Assembly (NCBI GenBank): GCA_020636545.1
Contig: JACJXS010000011.1
Coordinates: 197,831 to 261,830 of the forward strand
Source: Chitinophagales bacterium
GTDB taxonomy: Bacteria; Bacteroidota; Bacteroidia; Chitinophagales; JADIYW01
Length of the DNA: 64,000 bases
Direction of reading: 5' to 3'
Position numbers and translations under genes: made by a program. Shown here piece after piece: positions 1 through 8,871 of the stretch (positions are counted from its first letter, which is position 1; each line of letters begins with the position of its first letter). The notes under the pieces are model-generated. The model made no database searches, was not told the DNA's origin, and saw nothing but the letters and a program-made list of their open reading frames with translations.

Positions 1-279
1 GCTTAATTCATTGACACCTACCTGACAAATAATTTCATCACCCAAAAACCCTTCAGATACATATTTTATGGAATGATTAGCAACAATAGTTCCGTGTCCA
101 TTTGCCCAATCTCCTTCTAATAAATCTAGGTGCTTATAAAAATTTGTTCGAACTATATTTGCAAAAACCAATATCCGTTCATTGCCCATGTGGTTTGCAA
201 AATTTATATCTTCCTCTTTTATGAGAAAATTAGTTTCAAATAATACCTTGTTTGGAACTGTGATGTCGATTCTTGTCAT
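1..279 (-). CDS. Acyl-CoA thioesterase-like hotdog protein (3' part cut by window edge)
   Basis: Ninety-three codons read from an ATG at 279 to the window edge without a stop, so only the N-terminal part is present. The protein has FANHMGNERIL near residues 28-37, resembling the start of 4HBT/YbgC-type hotdog thioesterases, where the Asp of the usual HVDxxG/H-N-D signature varies. A following GHGTIVANHSIKY strand also fits. The ATG lies one base after the tsaD stop codon, so it is almost certainly cotranscribed with tsaD. The product would be a cytoplasmic thioesterase acting on an unknown acyl-CoA. The family call rests on motif resemblance and the catalytic region is not fully visible. Confidence 0.7.
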   Translation of the reverse strand, partial: MTRIDITVPNKVLFETNFLIKEEDINFANHMGNERILVFANIVRTNFYKHLDLLEGDWANGHGTIVANHSIKYVSEGFLGDEIICQVGVNELS

Positions 280-280
280 T

Positions 281-1285
281 CTAAAAATTTAATCTTGGTT
301 GAATTGGTATGTTGATAGCACAAAATTGTTTCTTTAAGAATTTATAATAAGCCGTAATCGCAATCATTCCTGCATTATCTGTGCAATATTGAAAATCGGG
401 GATATAAACTTTCCAATTCAATTGATTTGCCGTTGATTGTAATTGTTTCCTCAATTCTGAATTTGCGGCAACTCCACCAGCAATTGCAATTTCATTTATT
501 GAAAATTGCTGACTTGCTGTTTTTAATTTATTGATAAGAATCTTAATCAAATTATATTGAATAGAAGCACAAATATCAGCTAAATTCTCTTGAATAAAAT
601 TAGGGTTCAGCTTTTCTTGCTTTTGTAAAAAATATAAAACTTGAGTTTTAAATCCACTAAAACTAAAATTCAATTCTGGAATTTTAGGTTCTGAAAATGG
701 AAATTTTAAAACATCACCACTTTGTGCATATTTATCTATTAAAGGACCTCCAGGATAAGGCAGCCCTAACATTTTTGCGGTCTTATCAAACGCCTCTCCC
801 ACAGCATCATCGATAGTCTGTCCAATGATTTCCATTTCTAAATAATCTTTAACGACTACCAATTGTGTATGTCCACCGGAAACCGTTAAACATAAAAAAG
901 GAAATTGAGGCTTAGGTTCATCAATAAAATGAGCTAAAATATGTGCTTGAATATGATGTACATCAATAAGAGGTACGTCCAAACTTTGAGCCAAAGACTT
1001 TGCAAACATTCCGCCAACCAACAAAGAACCCATCAACCCTGGCCCTCGTGTAAAAGCAACTGCACTAATATCTTTCAATTCAACTTGAGCTTTTTTCAAT
1101 GCAATATCGACTACTGGCACAATATTTTTAAGATGAGAACGACTTGCCAACTCTGGCACTACACCACCATATTGTTCGTGAATATGCTGAGTTGCTACTT
1201 CATTAGCTAATATTTTGCCATCAACACAAACCGCACACGAAGTGTCGTCACATGAAGATTCTATTGCTAATATACATGTAGGCAT
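281..1285 (-). CDS. tsaD: tRNA N6-adenosine threonylcarbamoyltransferase TsaD
   Basis: 334 residues, the usual length for the Kae1/TsaD family. It transfers threonylcarbamoyl from TC-AMP to A37 of ANN-decoding tRNAs, acting in the cytoplasm with TsaB and TsaE. The start is LAIESSCDDTSCAV (ASKHA nucleotide-binding fold). The metal-binding HxxxH is visible as HHIQAHILAH around residues 110-119, followed by SGGHTQ, the GEAFDKTAKMLGLPYPGG block, and NAGMIA near the C-terminus. It runs divergently from tamB and is followed at 1 bp by a thioesterase gene. An essential housekeeping gene; nothing is missing. Confidence 0.97.
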   Translation of the reverse strand: MPTCILAIESSCDDTSCAVCVDGKILANEVATQHIHEQYGGVVPELASRSHLKNIVPVVDIALKKAQVELKDISAVAFTRGPGLMGSLLVGGMFAKSLAQSLDVPLIDVHHIQAHILAHFIDEPKPQFPFLCLTVSGGHTQLVVVKDYLEMEIIGQTIDDAVGEAFDKTAKMLGLPYPGGPLIDKYAQSGDVLKFPFSEPKIPELNFSFSGFKTQVLYFLQKQEKLNPNFIQENLADICASIQYNLIKILINKLKTASQQFSINEIAIAGGVAANSELRKQLQSTANQLNWKVYIPDFQYCTDNAGMIAITAYYKFLKKQFCAINIPIQPRLNF

Positions 1286-1305
1286 TGTTTTTGTAATAAA
1301 TAACT

Positions 1306-1313
1306 TATTTTTG
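1306..1313 (+). promoter_or_regulatory. Putative -7 element of tamB
   Basis: TATTTTTG fits the Bacteroidota -7 consensus TAnnTTTG, and a TTG at 1285-1287 sits 18 nt upstream as a possible -33 element. The predicted start of transcription is about 18 nt before the tamB ATG at 1336. Inferred from motif and position only. Confidence 0.45.
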
Positions 1314-1325
1314 TATCTATTCCTA

Positions 1326-1333
1326 CAAAGGTA
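1326..1333 (-). promoter_or_regulatory. Putative -7 element of tsaD
   Basis: Read on the minus strand this is TACCTTTG (TAnnTTTG), about 40 nt before the tsaD ATG. No clear -33 TTTG is seen at the usual spacing. It overlaps the 5' leader of the divergent tamB transcript. Confidence 0.38.
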
Positions 1334-1335
1334 CT

Positions 1336-4300
1336 ATGAAAAAAGTTGTAAAATATATCGCAGTATTAATTAGTACCATTATATTTTTGTTGCTTTTCAG
1401 CTTTCTTACATTAACTGTGCTTATACAAATCCCTAGATTTCAAACTTGGGCAGTACAAAAAGCAAGCATTTTACTTTCTGATAAACTAGACAGTAAAGTT
1501 AGTGTCGGATCGGTAGATATTCGATTTATAAAAACTATAGAACTCAACCAAATCTATTTAGAAGATAAACACCAAGATACTTTATTATTTGCCAATAAAA
1601 TTAGTGCAGACCTTTTACTTGGCAAATCGCTTTTCTCACAAATCAATACTTTAAAAGGAAATAAAATCTATGTGGGCGATATCGTTTTAGATGGTATAAA
1701 ATTCAATGGTTATAGAACCGAAAATGATAGTTTATATAATTTCTCCAACATTATTGATGCTTTTAAGTCTGATAAGAAAAAAGAAAAAAAGAAAAAATCC
1801 AATACTAGTTTAGATTTACAAGTTCGCAATTTACTTTTATCCAATATTGATTTAAAATATGACGACCAATATGGTGGTACTGGCTTGAAAATAAAAGCCA
1901 AAAAGCTTAACGTACATATTAATAAATTAGACCTTAGCAAATTATTAGTTGATGTAGATAATATTGAAATTGATAACCCTATTGTTGCTTTAACACTTTA
2001 CAATAGACCAAAAAAAGAAAATAAAAAACCAAGCAAACCATTTGCACCTCAAAATTTAGGTTTGCTTTTAAAAGTTGGAAAGGCTGAAATTACAAATGGG
2101 CAATATTTAATGGATATGTTGAATAGGAAACCTATTAAAGTTGGCGATTTTAAAATCAGCAATATGAATATTGCCCAAATCAATACAAAAATAAAGGATT
2201 TTGGTTGGGATACTACTGGTTTATATGCCAATATCAAATATCTAAAAACTGTTTTAGATAACAATATCAGGATAAAAAATGTATCTGGCGATGTGCTTTT
2301 AGACAATAAATCTATCCAATTAAGTGATGCAAATATTCAAATGAATCAGAGTGAAATCAATGGAAATTATGCACTTAAATTTATGAATGATTGGAAAGAT
2401 TTTTCTCATTTTGCTCAAGATGTTATTTTATCCGCCAATATCAAAGAAAGTAAAGTTTATAGAAATGATGTCATTGGGTTTGTTCCTTCTATAAATAAAT
2501 ATCTACCTGAAAAAGCTATTGTAATCGCTAATGTTCGTGGTCCATTAGACAATTTAAAAATTAATACAATAAACTTAAAAGCAGGAACTAATACAAAAAT
2601 TGATATTACTGGAAATATCAAAGGTTTGCCAAAAATCAAACAAACTCTATTTGATTTGTATGTCAATAATATACAAACCAACCCAAATGATTTAGGCTCT
2701 ATGTTGCCATTTTTAAAAATGCCTAAGCAAGTAACCAATGCCGGAAACATTAATTTCAAAGGTAGTTTCAAAGGATATATTGATGATTTTTATACTAAAG
2801 GAAATTTAATAACAGGCAACTTAGGTTCGATTGGAGCCGATATTCACTTGCAATTTCCTAAAGGAAGCGCACCAAAATATCAAGGTCAAATTATAGCTCA
2901 AAAAATAAATTTGGCAGAACTTACTGGCAATCAAAAATTATTAGGTACGATAGATTTAGATATGCATGCACTTGGCAATGGGTTCAGTCTTAAAAATATC
3001 AACACAAAATTGGTAGGTAAAGTAAAGAATTTTTATCTGAATGGTTTTGTCTTTAAAGAAATTGACATTAATGGGATATTGGACAAAAAGAAATTTAATG
3101 GAAATGCATTTTATGATGATGGATGTTTCTTGTTTGACTTTAACGGATTAGCTGATTTTAACGATAAAATTCCAAATTATAACTTTAATATTCAGCTTAA
3201 AAATGCCAATCTTCAAGATTTCAAATTAGCGAAAGATTCAGTTATTATATCCATGAATGGTGCAGTAAAAGCAAGCGGAAATAACATTAATAATATTAAT
3301 GGCATAGCAAGCTTTGACAACATTATTATTCAAAATGAAAAAAATATACTAACCTTATCTGATTTATCTGCTGACTTGCAAAGCTTAGAAAATTTCAAAC
3401 ATTATCTTATTAAATCAAATGAAATAGATATTGATTTGAAGGGTAATTTTAATCCATTAACGTTGGTGCCTTCAGCAAAAGTTTATTTGAGTAAATATTC
3501 AACATTAATTAAACCAAGTGCTAAAGATTTTAAAAACAATGCTCTTCAAGATTTAAAAGCTAAAATATTTATGCATTCAGATTTTGGCGGATTATTCAAA
3601 GTATTTTTGCCAAAATTAAATTATACTAGCGAATTAAATATTAATGGCGGATTTAATAATTCTGTTGATTATTTTGATATTAGTGTTCGTGCTGATTCTA
3701 TCAATTATGATAAAATAGCATTAGCTAAAATTAATTTAGCAACTTATAATCAAGGGAAAGAATTATTATCAGAATTTTCAGTTAAAAATATAAAATCTGG
3801 TAAGGTATCTTTTGATGATATCAATTTAGACTTAAATAGCTCTTTAGAACAATTGCTGACAAGCATTTCAATTGAACCAAATACATCAAAAAATGGGTTC
3901 CAAATGGTTTCAACTTTAAACTTTACCAATGATACAATTATTGCTAAAATTTTAGATTCTAAAATAAAATTGAACGATAAATATTGGATTATTGAAAAAG
4001 GGAATAGTGTAATGCTTTACGATAGCATATTTGAAACACAAGGTTTTAAAATAGTTCAAGAGCAACAAGCTATATTTTTACAAAATGGTAAAAACACATT
4101 ATCTGATTTGAAACTCACTTTAAACAACATCAACTTAGCGGATATTGCACAAATTATTGACACAACAGGCTCGATAAAAAGAGGCGATTTGACAGGAACT
4201 ATCAATTTGAAAAATGTCTTAAAAAACCCAGAAATTCATACTGATATAGTCATCAATGATTTTAAAATTATTGATTATGAAGCAAAATATATTGGTTTAG

Positions 4301-6093
4301 ATGCCGTTTATGGTCGAGGTGGCAAAAAAATAGCAGAATTTGGCGGTGTTTTAGACGACCCTAATTATCAACTTGCATTCAATGGAAGCTACGATATGCA
4401 AGTAAAAGGAAAAGAAAAATTAGATGTCGAAGCACTAATTGACAAATTGGACTTGAGCTTTTTACAAACACTTTTGAAAAATGAAATCAGTGTAAAAAAT
4501 ACTTTTGTAAAGGGCGATGTAAAAGTTTCTGGTTCACTAAAAAATATCGTATTAGATGGAAAAGCAACCTTATTAGATACAGCTACAATTAAAATGCGTT
4601 ATTTAGGTACTACTTTTAGAATTCCAAAAGATGAAGTAATTACACTCAACAAAAGTGGTTTTGATTTTGGAACTTTAACTGTATTTGATGAAATAGGCAA
4701 TAATGCTTCTGTAAGTGGAAAATTATTACACAATAGCTTTAAGAATTTCACAGTGGATAAAGTAATTTTCAATACACCATTAGGCTATCATTTTATGCAT
4801 ACTCAATTTGCTGACAACCAAGATTTTTATGGCGATGTTTTTGCAAGTGGAAATGCTAATATAAATGGTCCATTTAATGATTTGAAGATTGAAGTTAATG
4901 CAAGTACGCTCAACAAAACTGTTTTTAATTTGCCTGTAAGTGGTAAAAATACAAAAGCAAATTATAGCTATATCACATTCTTTAACCCTAATGACACCAC
5001 AAAAGTTATTCAAGACAAAATAAAACTCAATGGTATTAGTATTTTAATGAATATCATAGCCACACCAGATGCTGAAGCAAATATTATTTTAGACCAAAGT
5101 ACTGGCGATAAAATATCTGCAAGAGGAAGTGGAAATCTCACTATGAATTTAGATAAAAATGGCAAACTAGATTTGAATGGGACTTATACAATAACAAATG
5201 GAAATTACAATTTTAAATTCCAAAATATTATCTCCAAAATTTTCAAAATAAAGAATGGAAGTACAATAACATTTGCTGGCGATCCAATGAATGCTATGTT
5301 GGATATCAATGCGGTTTATAATGTCAATGCATCTATCAGAAATTTATTAAATACTTCAGATTCCTTAAACAAAAGTATCCTTAATCGCTCCATTCCTATC
5401 GATTTAAACTTATTAATTACGAATACACTCTCCAAACCAGATATCAACTTCTTAGTTTCTCCAAGCAATAATTCTTTAGATGCACAAACACAAGATATTA
5501 TACAAATGCTCGAAAGAATTAACAATAACAAAACAGAAGTATATAATCAAGCATTTGGCTTGTTATTGTTCAATGGCTTTATTCCTTTTGTAACAGGTGG
5601 TTTAGGCGAACAACAATTTAGTGGTGCAAGTAATTCATTTACGCAATTCTTTACTCAACAAATCTCCAATTTATTTACCAAAGGATTGGAGCAATTGGGC
5701 TTAAAAGGTGCAAGTTTAGATGTGCTTTTAAAAGATATAGAATCTAAAGAATCTAGACAATTTGGATTTAGCTATAAGCAAGAATTATTCAATAGTAGAT
5801 TAATTTTTACTGTGGGTGGTAATGTCAATTTTGGAACAACTACAACCGATATCAATGGCATCAGTACCAATAGCAACAACTCAACATTTACCAGTGATTT
5901 CGTATTGGAATACCTAATTACAGCAGATGGAAGAATACGTCTGAAAACATTTGCCAAAACTGGCGATTTTGATATTATCAATCAAGATAGGTTAAGAACT
6001 GGTGGAGCCATTAGTTTCCAAAAAGATTTTGATAGTCTAAAAGAATTATTTACTCCTAATAAGAAAAGTAAAACATCAGTAATAAAAAAATAG
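1336..6093 (+). CDS. tamB: TamB-like translocation and assembly protein (AsmA/DUF490 family)
   Basis: A 1585-residue protein with one N-terminal membrane anchor (about residues 8-31, preceded by MKKVVK) and a very long periplasmic region of short repeated beta segments rich in Asn, Asp, Ile and Lys. This is the pattern of AsmA-like bridge proteins. A lysine-rich stretch (KKKEKKKKSN) lies near residue 150. The C-terminal ~400 residues contain the DUF490-type block, including GDPMNAMLDINAVYNV and a QFGFSYKQELFNSRLIFTVGG-like beta strand region. TamB-type proteins span the periplasm and carry lipids and/or assist outer-membrane protein assembly. It ends 3 bp from the convergent nuclease gene. 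The family is clear; whether the role is lipid transport or OMP assembly cannot be told from sequence. Confidence 0.85.
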   Translation: MKKVVKYIAVLISTIIFLLLFSFLTLTVLIQIPRFQTWAVQKASILLSDKLDSKVSVGSVDIRFIKTIELNQIYLEDKHQDTLLFANKISADLLLGKSLFSQINTLKGNKIYVGDIVLDGIKFNGYRTENDSLYNFSNIIDAFKSDKKKEKKKKSNTSLDLQVRNLLLSNIDLKYDDQYGGTGLKIKAKKLNVHINKLDLSKLLVDVDNIEIDNPIVALTLYNRPKKENKKPSKPFAPQNLGLLLKVGKAEITNGQYLMDMLNRKPIKVGDFKISNMNIAQINTKIKDFGWDTTGLYANIKYLKTVLDNNIRIKNVSGDVLLDNKSIQLSDANIQMNQSEINGNYALKFMNDWKDFSHFAQDVILSANIKESKVYRNDVIGFVPSINKYLPEKAIVIANVRGPLDNLKINTINLKAGTNTKIDITGNIKGLPKIKQTLFDLYVNNIQTNPNDLGSMLPFLKMPKQVTNAGNINFKGSFKGYIDDFYTKGNLITGNLGSIGADIHLQFPKGSAPKYQGQIIAQKINLAELTGNQKLLGTIDLDMHALGNGFSLKNINTKLVGKVKNFYLNGFVFKEIDINGILDKKKFNGNAFYDDGCFLFDFNGLADFNDKIPNYNFNIQLKNANLQDFKLAKDSVIISMNGAVKASGNNINNINGIASFDNIIIQNEKNILTLSDLSADLQSLENFKHYLIKSNEIDIDLKGNFNPLTLVPSAKVYLSKYSTLIKPSAKDFKNNALQDLKAKIFMHSDFGGLFKVFLPKLNYTSELNINGGFNNSVDYFDISVRADSINYDKIALAKINLATYNQGKELLSEFSVKNIKSGKVSFDDINLDLNSSLEQLLTSISIEPNTSKNGFQMVSTLNFTNDTIIAKILDSKIKLNDKYWIIEKGNSVMLYDSIFETQGFKIVQEQQAIFLQNGKNTLSDLKLTLNNINLADIAQIIDTTGSIKRGDLTGTINLKNVLKNPEIHTDIVINDFKIIDYEAKYIGLDAVYGRGGKKIAEFGGVLDDPNYQLAFNGSYDMQVKGKEKLDVEALIDKLDLSFLQTLLKNEISVKNTFVKGDVKVSGSLKNIVLDGKATLLDTATIKMRYLGTTFRIPKDEVITLNKSGFDFGTLTVFDEIGNNASVSGKLLHNSFKNFTVDKVIFNTPLGYHFMHTQFADNQDFYGDVFASGNANINGPFNDLKIEVNASTLNKTVFNLPVSGKNTKANYSYITFFNPNDTTKVIQDKIKLNGISILMNIIATPDAEANIILDQSTGDKISARGSGNLTMNLDKNGKLDLNGTYTITNGNYNFKFQNIISKIFKIKNGSTITFAGDPMNAMLDINAVYNVNASIRNLLNTSDSLNKSILNRSIPIDLNLLITNTLSKPDINFLVSPSNNSLDAQTQDIIQMLERINNNKTEVYNQAFGLLLFNGFIPFVTGGLGEQQFSGASNSFTQFFTQQISNLFTKGLEQLGLKGASLDVLLKDIESKESRQFGFSYKQELFNSRLIFTVGGNVNFGTTTTDINGISTNSNNSTFTSDFVLEYLITADGRIRLKTFAKTGDFDIINQDRLRTGGAISFQKDFDSLKELFTPNKKSKTSVIKK

Positions 6094-6096
6094 AAC

Positions 6097-6909
6097 CTAT
6101 TTTATTTGGTATTCAAACTTAACATTCATAGGTCTATGATCCGATAATTGCATACCTGAATCATCAAAAAACAAAGGATTATCTTGGTCAAAAAATATAG
6201 GTTTAAGCTCAATATTTCCAGTGTTTCTATAGAAAACTTTATCAACGACCTCACAATTAACACTAGAATATTTCACAACACAATCCTTTAAAGCTTCATC
6301 ACCTTTTTCGGGATAAACACCGCCTCTAATTAATTCTATCCAAACATCTTTAAAGCCTAAACTATCGCACAATAATTTTATATTATCTCCCATTCTTGTA
6401 TATCGACAATTAAAATCACCCATCAAAACAACCGTTTTTCCAGCAGAATGCGTTTCAATATAAGTTAATAATTGAAGGATATTATTTCTTCGTGCCGCCC
6501 AATCTTTTTCAGAATCACCCGCATTTGCATGTACATTATACAAATCAATAGATGCGGTTTCATTAAAGCGTAATCTACTATATGTAAAACCTTTAGGCGT
6601 TAAACAGTCTGTTCCATTACAACTATCCCATCTTGTTCTATTATAATCCAAAATTGGTAAATTGGAAACGGTATTTAAACCATCACCAAAAACTAAATCA
6701 GCAACATATTTTGTTTTGTATTTAAGGGTAATATCCTTATATAATTTATCATGATACGCAAAGTCTTCTTGAACATTTACCACATCAAAGTTATTCAAAA
6801 GTGGACTTATTAATGGTATATGTCTTGAAGGGAATTGGTCTGAATTAATACCTTCTGGCAATCCAGCGACATTATAAGTCAAAAAACTTAACGTTCCACT
6901 ATTAGACAA
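6097..6909 (-). CDS. Endonuclease/exonuclease/phosphatase family protein, lipoprotein signal apparently frameshifted
   Basis: 270 residues from a TTG codon. The EEP (DNase I-like) fold is recognisable: LTYNVAGLP at the start, NVQED (metal-binding Glu), a HANAGDSEKDW block, VLMGDFNCRY and the terminal LSDHRPMNVKF. These supply the catalytic Asp, Asn and His residues. Family members cleave nucleic acids, inositol phosphates or sphingomyelin; the substrate here is unknown. The frame stays open upstream of the TTG to a TAG at 6961-6963 and encodes LVLGCKKQ, a lipobox with Cys at 6943-6945. No ATG exists in this frame. The matching signal-peptide start is in another frame (see the 6954-7001 entry), so the intended product is probably an outer-membrane or periplasmic lipoprotein. 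Last gene of the oxidase operon. Confidence 0.82.
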   Translation of the reverse strand: MSNSGTLSFLTYNVAGLPEGINSDQFPSRHIPLISPLLNNFDVVNVQEDFAYHDKLYKDITLKYKTKYVADLVFGDGLNTVSNLPILDYNRTRWDSCNGTDCLTPKGFTYSRLRFNETASIDLYNVHANAGDSEKDWAARRNNILQLLTYIETHSAGKTVVLMGDFNCRYTRMGDNIKLLCDSLGFKDVWIELIRGGVYPEKGDEALKDCVVKYSSVNCEVVDKVFYRNTGNIELKPIFFDQDNPLFFDDSGMQLSDHRPMNVKFEYQIK

Positions 6910-6953
6910 GTCTGTATAAGTTTCCTCTGAGCTTTGTTTTTTACAACCTAAAA

Positions 6954-7001
6954 CTAAACGCTAACAAAACCAATCGCATAAAACCAATTCTTAATATTCA
7001 T
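6954..7001 (-). other. Out-of-frame signal-peptide start of the EEP nuclease gene
   Basis: From ATG 7001, 15 codons encode MNIKNWFYAIGFVSV and then reach a TAG at 6954-6956. The ATG overlaps the last codons of the upstream 76-residue gene, which suggests translational coupling. Adding one T to the TTT at 6956-6958 would join this leader to LVLGCKKQ and the nuclease body, giving a textbook lipoprotein signal peptide. A one-base deletion or a sequencing error is the simplest explanation. Confidence 0.6.
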
Positions 7002-7221
7002 GGCTAGAAAATTTATCTTTATTCTTAATCCAAACTATAATTAATGTAATTATAAATAGAAATGGAGCTAAAAGTAAATATAAAATTCCTGCATTTAAGC
7101 TTTTAGCATAATCAGAGCCTTCTGCAGCAGCTCTACACATCGAGCATTGAGCATTGGATAAAATTGGTGTTACAATAAATAACATCAATAATAAAACGGA
7201 AAGTATTCTCTTTACTAACAT
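6991..7221 (-). CDS. Small membrane protein with CxxC motif, oxidase operon
   Basis: 76 residues. An N-terminal hydrophobic signal (about residues 5-24, ending in SNAQ) is followed at once by CSMCRAAAEG. A second membrane helix spans about residues 46-66, with a charged tail of KNKDKFSSHEY. The likely topology puts the CxxC on the periplasmic side, next to the membrane. It follows the SCO and DUF420 genes in the oxidase operon, which suggests a role in oxidase assembly, perhaps copper or thiol handling; that is inference. Not assignable to a named family from sequence alone. The 3' end overlaps the start codon of the nuclease leader. Confidence 0.72.
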   Translation of the reverse strand: MLVKRILSVLLLMLFIVTPILSNAQCSMCRAAAEGSDYAKSLNAGILYLLLAPFLFIITLIIVWIKNKDKFSSHEY

Positions 7222-7254
7222 AATATTGTAAATATACTGAATTAAAATAAAAAA

Positions 7255-7782
7255 CTAATAATAAGGTGCTAAAAAAATATAGATTAAAACACCTGTAATG
7301 GAAACATATAACCAAAATGGATAAGTCCACCTTGCCCATTTTTTATGTTTCTCAAATTCTTTAGTGATTAATGCAAAAGAAAAAGTCTTTAAAACAAAAG
7401 GAAGAATAATAGCAGCCAAAACAATATGTGTCAATAATATAAAATAGTAAACATAACGTATTGCACCTTCTCCACCAAATTTGGTATCTTCTATTTTAAA
7501 AGTATGATAAAATAGATAGCTCACTAAAAATATACAAGACAATAACAAAGCAGTAAGCATAGATAATTTATGTAGATTCTTACGTTTCATTTTTATAAAA
7601 ATCAAACCAAAAATCAAGCACAAACTTGTACCAGTATTAAGCGTTGCATTAAACTTAGGAAAAAAATTTAAATTGATATTGTGTTCTAAAGCTGGAGGTA
7701 CCGATTTTAAAAGGCTAATAATTATAAGAGGAACAACAATCGATATTATTGCAATTAAGCTATTAATTTTTCTATAACTCAT
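7255..7782 (-). CDS. DUF420 membrane protein (CtaM-like oxidase assembly factor)
   Basis: 175 residues with about five membrane helices. It has conserved His in SYLFYHTF and ILLTHIVLAA and a C-terminal HKKWARWTYPFWLYVSITG segment typical of DUF420. DUF420 includes CtaM/YozB, needed for activity of a heme-copper oxidase in firmicutes. Here it sits between sco and the rest of the oxidase operon, consistent with CuB or heme-site maturation. Its ATG overlaps the sco stop codon as TAATG, so the two are translationally coupled. Confidence 0.87.
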   Translation of the reverse strand: MSYRKINSLIAIISIVVPLIIISLLKSVPPALEHNINLNFFPKFNATLNTGTSLCLIFGLIFIKMKRKNLHKLSMLTALLLSCIFLVSYLFYHTFKIEDTKFGGEGAIRYVYYFILLTHIVLAAIILPFVLKTFSFALITKEFEKHKKWARWTYPFWLYVSITGVLIYIFLAPYY

Positions 7783-8483
7783 TATTTGTCTTCTTCGGGT
7801 ATAATAATATAACTCACCAAAAGCTTCTGAGCATCTTTTTTCAATCTAATGATTTCATCATCTTTAGTCCCATCGTAGAAGCCTCTAATTCTTCTTTCTT
7901 TATCTACAAGAACTAATTTTTCACTATGAATAAAATCCTTTGGTCCACCATCGCCTTGCACAGCAGTAACTAAATAACCATTTCTAGCTAAAGCATATAA
8001 TTCCTTTTTGTCTCCAGTCAATAAATGCCAAAGCTTACCATTTACATCATTTTCAACAGCATACTTTTGTAATTGTTTGACCGAATCTATTTCAGGATCT
8101 ACTGTATAAGATAAAATCATTACATCTCTATCATTCAAAAAATGTTCTTGGATTTTTCTTAAATTCTTTGTCATATCAATACAAATTGAAGAGCAAGTCG
8201 TGAAGAAAAAATCAGCAACAACTACTTTATTTTGCATAATAGCATCTGTAATTGTGTCGCCATTTTGGTCTAAAAAAGAAAAAGATGGAACAATATGATA
8301 TACTGTATCTTTTGAATTGTTTAGTGTTTTGTTTCCATAAATAGGCAAGCAAGTATCTGTATTTAGTTGCTCTCTATTGGTGTCCATATACTTAAATATC
8401 ACAAAAAAAATAAGAGGGAAAATAACACCGATAATTCCAGCAATTAAACAACCTCTATTTCCTTTATTAATATCTAAGACCAT
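7782..8483 (-). CDS. SCO1/SenC family copper chaperone for cytochrome oxidase
   Basis: 233 residues: an N-terminal membrane anchor (about 12-31) and a thioredoxin-like periplasmic domain. The copper-binding CxxxC is present as CSSIC (C97, C101), and the third ligand is H186 in DFIHSEKLVLVD. YTVDPEID and LTGDKKELYALA are typical SCO blocks. SCO proteins deliver copper to, or reduce, the CuA site of oxidase subunit II, which is encoded at the head of this same operon. All metal ligands are intact. Confidence 0.94.
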   Translation of the reverse strand: MVLDINKGNRGCLIAGIIGVIFPLIFFVIFKYMDTNREQLNTDTCLPIYGNKTLNNSKDTVYHIVPSFSFLDQNGDTITDAIMQNKVVVADFFFTTCSSICIDMTKNLRKIQEHFLNDRDVMILSYTVDPEIDSVKQLQKYAVENDVNGKLWHLLTGDKKELYALARNGYLVTAVQGDGGPKDFIHSEKLVLVDKERRIRGFYDGTKDDEIIRLKKDAQKLLVSYIIIPEEDK

Positions 8484-8493
8484 TCAGATTTAG

Positions 8494-8832
8494 TTAAGGC
8501 GTAGTAACTTCTAAGAATGCTTTTAACCAAGCATTTCCATCATGTGCAAACGCTATGATAGCCCAAACTAAAAATGTTAAAGGCAAACCTAAAGTCATTA
8601 CTAAAGCTCTACTTTCATACTTGACATGCATAAACTCTCCAATAATAAAATAAGCTTTCCAAAGCGTCATTAAAACAAATAAAGAATTTAAAACAAAGGT
8701 AGAAACCTTACCATGCATAAATAATGCCATAGAAACTTCTACTACTGTAAGTATTGCTAAATATATCGTAGCTCGCCAAACCGCTTTAACTTGGCTGTTA
8801 TATTGCTCGTCTGTCATTACATTATCGCTCAT
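8494..8832 (-). CDS. Cytochrome c oxidase subunit IV family protein
   Basis: 112 residues with three predicted membrane helices (about 20-39, 44-64 and 77-98). It has the KAYFIIGEFMHVKYE segment seen in the prokaryotic COX4-like (CyoD/CtaF) family, and VWRATIYLAILTVVEV at the N-terminal helix. It is the small stabilising subunit of heme-copper oxidases. It lies 11 bp before sco and 39 bp after the second subunit III gene. Confidence 0.9.
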   Translation of the reverse strand: MSDNVMTDEQYNSQVKAVWRATIYLAILTVVEVSMALFMHGKVSTFVLNSLFVLMTLWKAYFIIGEFMHVKYESRALVMTLGLPLTFLVWAIIAFAHDGNAWLKAFLEVTTP

Positions 8833-8871
8833 AATATGTATTTTATATAGATTTTAAAAGTTTAATATTAA

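Noticed and set aside
941..1210. 89-residue plus-strand frame inside tsaD
   Set aside because: Antisense to tsaD, with composition that follows from the tsaD codons. No independent support.
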